From the NCBI GenBank assembly GCA_964415605.1, contig CAYQBA010000229.1:1-6410 (forward strand): a DNA stretch of 6,410 nt. The letters run 5' to 3'. Positions within the stretch are counted from its first letter, which is position 1, and the number at the start of each line of letters is the position of its first letter. This document shows positions 6,104 through 6,410 of this stretch, one piece after another. This stretch comes from UCB3 sp964415605 (GTDB lineage: Bacteria > Chloroflexota > Anaerolineae > Epilineales > Epilineaceae). The notes under the pieces were generated by a model that saw nothing but the letters and a program-made list of their open reading frames with translations, made no database searches and was not told where the DNA came from. The position numbers were made by a program, and so were the translations under genes.

Positions 6104-6410
6104 GCGACGACCGACCAGCCGACGACGAGCGGCGGCCCGACGACGCGCCGGCCAAGGGCAATGACGGCGCCGGCCAGGGCAAGCCGCGCGCGCCGCGCGG
6201 CAAGGGTCCGGACGGTGGCCCGGCCAAGGGTGGCGACCGGCCGCCGCGGTCGGGCGATCGCCCGGACCGGGGCGGTGATCGACCACCACGGTCGGGGGAT
6301 CGCCCAGATCGCGGTGGTGATCGACCCCCGCGGTGGGGGGATCGACCCGCACAGGGTGGCGACCGGCCGCCGCGGTCGGGGGATCGCCCGGATCGGGGTG
6401 GCGACCGCCC
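6100..6410 (+). CDS. N-terminal part of an Arg/Gly/Asp/Pro-rich repeat protein, possibly the leader of RlmB/TrmH
   Basis: From the ATG at 6100 the frame stays open through 103 codons to the window edge. The ATG overlaps the cysS stop (ATGA), a strong sign of a real coupled start. Residues 1-43 are hydrophilic and Asp/Arg/Lys/Gly/Pro-rich (MSDDRPADDERRPDD, then PAKG and GKPRAPRGKG). From residue 44 the protein is a tandem array of a 14-residue unit, GGDRPPRSGDRPDR. No hydrophobic segment or folded domain is visible, so this part is probably disordered, and its Arg/Gly content suggests RNA binding. Many bacteria place rlmB (23S rRNA 2'-O-methyltransferase, SPOUT fold) directly after cysS, and some RlmB/TrmH proteins have basic, low-complexity N-terminal extensions. 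That makes RlmB my leading guess, but the diagnostic domain would lie beyond the window. An RNA helicase tail or an unrelated disordered protein remains possible. Confidence is fair that this is coding and low on identity. Confidence 0.7.
   Translation, partial: MSDDRPADDERRPDDAPAKGNDGAGQGKPRAPRGKGPDGGPAKGGDRPPRSGDRPDRGGDRPPRSGDRPDRGGDRPPRWGDRPAQGGDRPPRSGDRPDRGGDR
6229..6410 (+). repeat. In-frame 42-bp tandem repeats, at least 4.3 copies, cut by the window edge
   Basis: Units begin at 6229, 6271, 6313, 6355 and 6397. Units 1, 2 and 4 encode GGDRPPRSGDRPDR identically but with different synonymous codons (for example GGC GAC CGG against GGT GAT CGA). Unit 3 differs: GGDRPPRWGDRPAQ. Each unit also contains a degenerate internal half-repeat, GDRP + P/D + R. 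The period is 42 bases, so length changes keep the frame. Confidence 0.92.

Noticed and set aside
5198..6352. Long minus-strand open frame opposite cysS and the repeat region
   Set aside because: The + strand has every CysS signature, and the minus frame reads as low-complexity shadow sequence.
6229..6410. CRISPR array
   Set aside because: The 42-base units abut directly with no unique spacers, keep the reading frame and encode a regular peptide.

Overview
The window is very GC-rich, with G/C at nearly every third codon position, and is densely packed with genes that all lie on the + strand. Neighbouring genes repeatedly overlap by 4 bases (ATGA or GTGA). Nothing names the organism. The GC content, a lipoprotein glycoside hydrolase-like protein, a two-TM family 2 glycosyltransferase and short intergenic gaps would suit a high-GC Chloroflexota (or possibly Actinomycetota) bacterium. 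That placement is an impression, not a result. I see no mobile element, CRISPR array, tRNA or rRNA.

Layout: (1) 3-332, the C-terminal end of an unidentified protein with one transmembrane segment. (2) 329-2005, an exported, probably lipid-anchored protein with a TIM-barrel (GH clan A-like) glycoside hydrolase domain and a C-terminal beta-rich domain; it is coupled to gene 1 by a GTGA overlap. (3) 2006-2105, a short gap with a good sigma-70-type promoter. (4) 2106-3074, a membrane-attached DPM/GtrB-like family 2 glycosyltransferase. (5) 3071-3946, a HAD phosphatase of the GmhB/HisB-N type, coupled to the glycosyltransferase by an ATGA overlap. (6) 3947-4079, a gap with a TATAGT -10 element, a strong 5'-leader hairpin and a near-perfect Shine-Dalgarno. 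(7) 4080-4649, a RimJ/RimL-type GNAT acetyltransferase. (8) 4679-6103, cysteinyl-tRNA synthetase (cysS). (9) 6100-6410, the start of an Arg/Gly/Asp/Pro-rich protein built from 42-bp tandem repeats. It overlaps the cysS stop by ATGA and runs off the window.

There appear to be three transcription units: genes 1-2 (cell-envelope or extracellular glycan function), glycosyltransferase plus HAD phosphatase (probably a sugar-phosphate or glycan step), and GNAT-cysS-repeat protein (translation-related). The repeat protein may be the disordered N-terminus of an RlmB/TrmH-type rRNA methyltransferase, because rlmB follows cysS in many bacteria, but its diagnostic domain lies outside the window.

Most of the window is ordinary housekeeping and envelope sequence, and I do not see a convincing new multi-gene system. 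The points most worth a second look are the 42-bp in-frame repeat array, the HAD phosphatase that has lost the GmhB zinc ligands and gained both tails, and the altered active-site context of the glycoside hydrolase-like lipoprotein.
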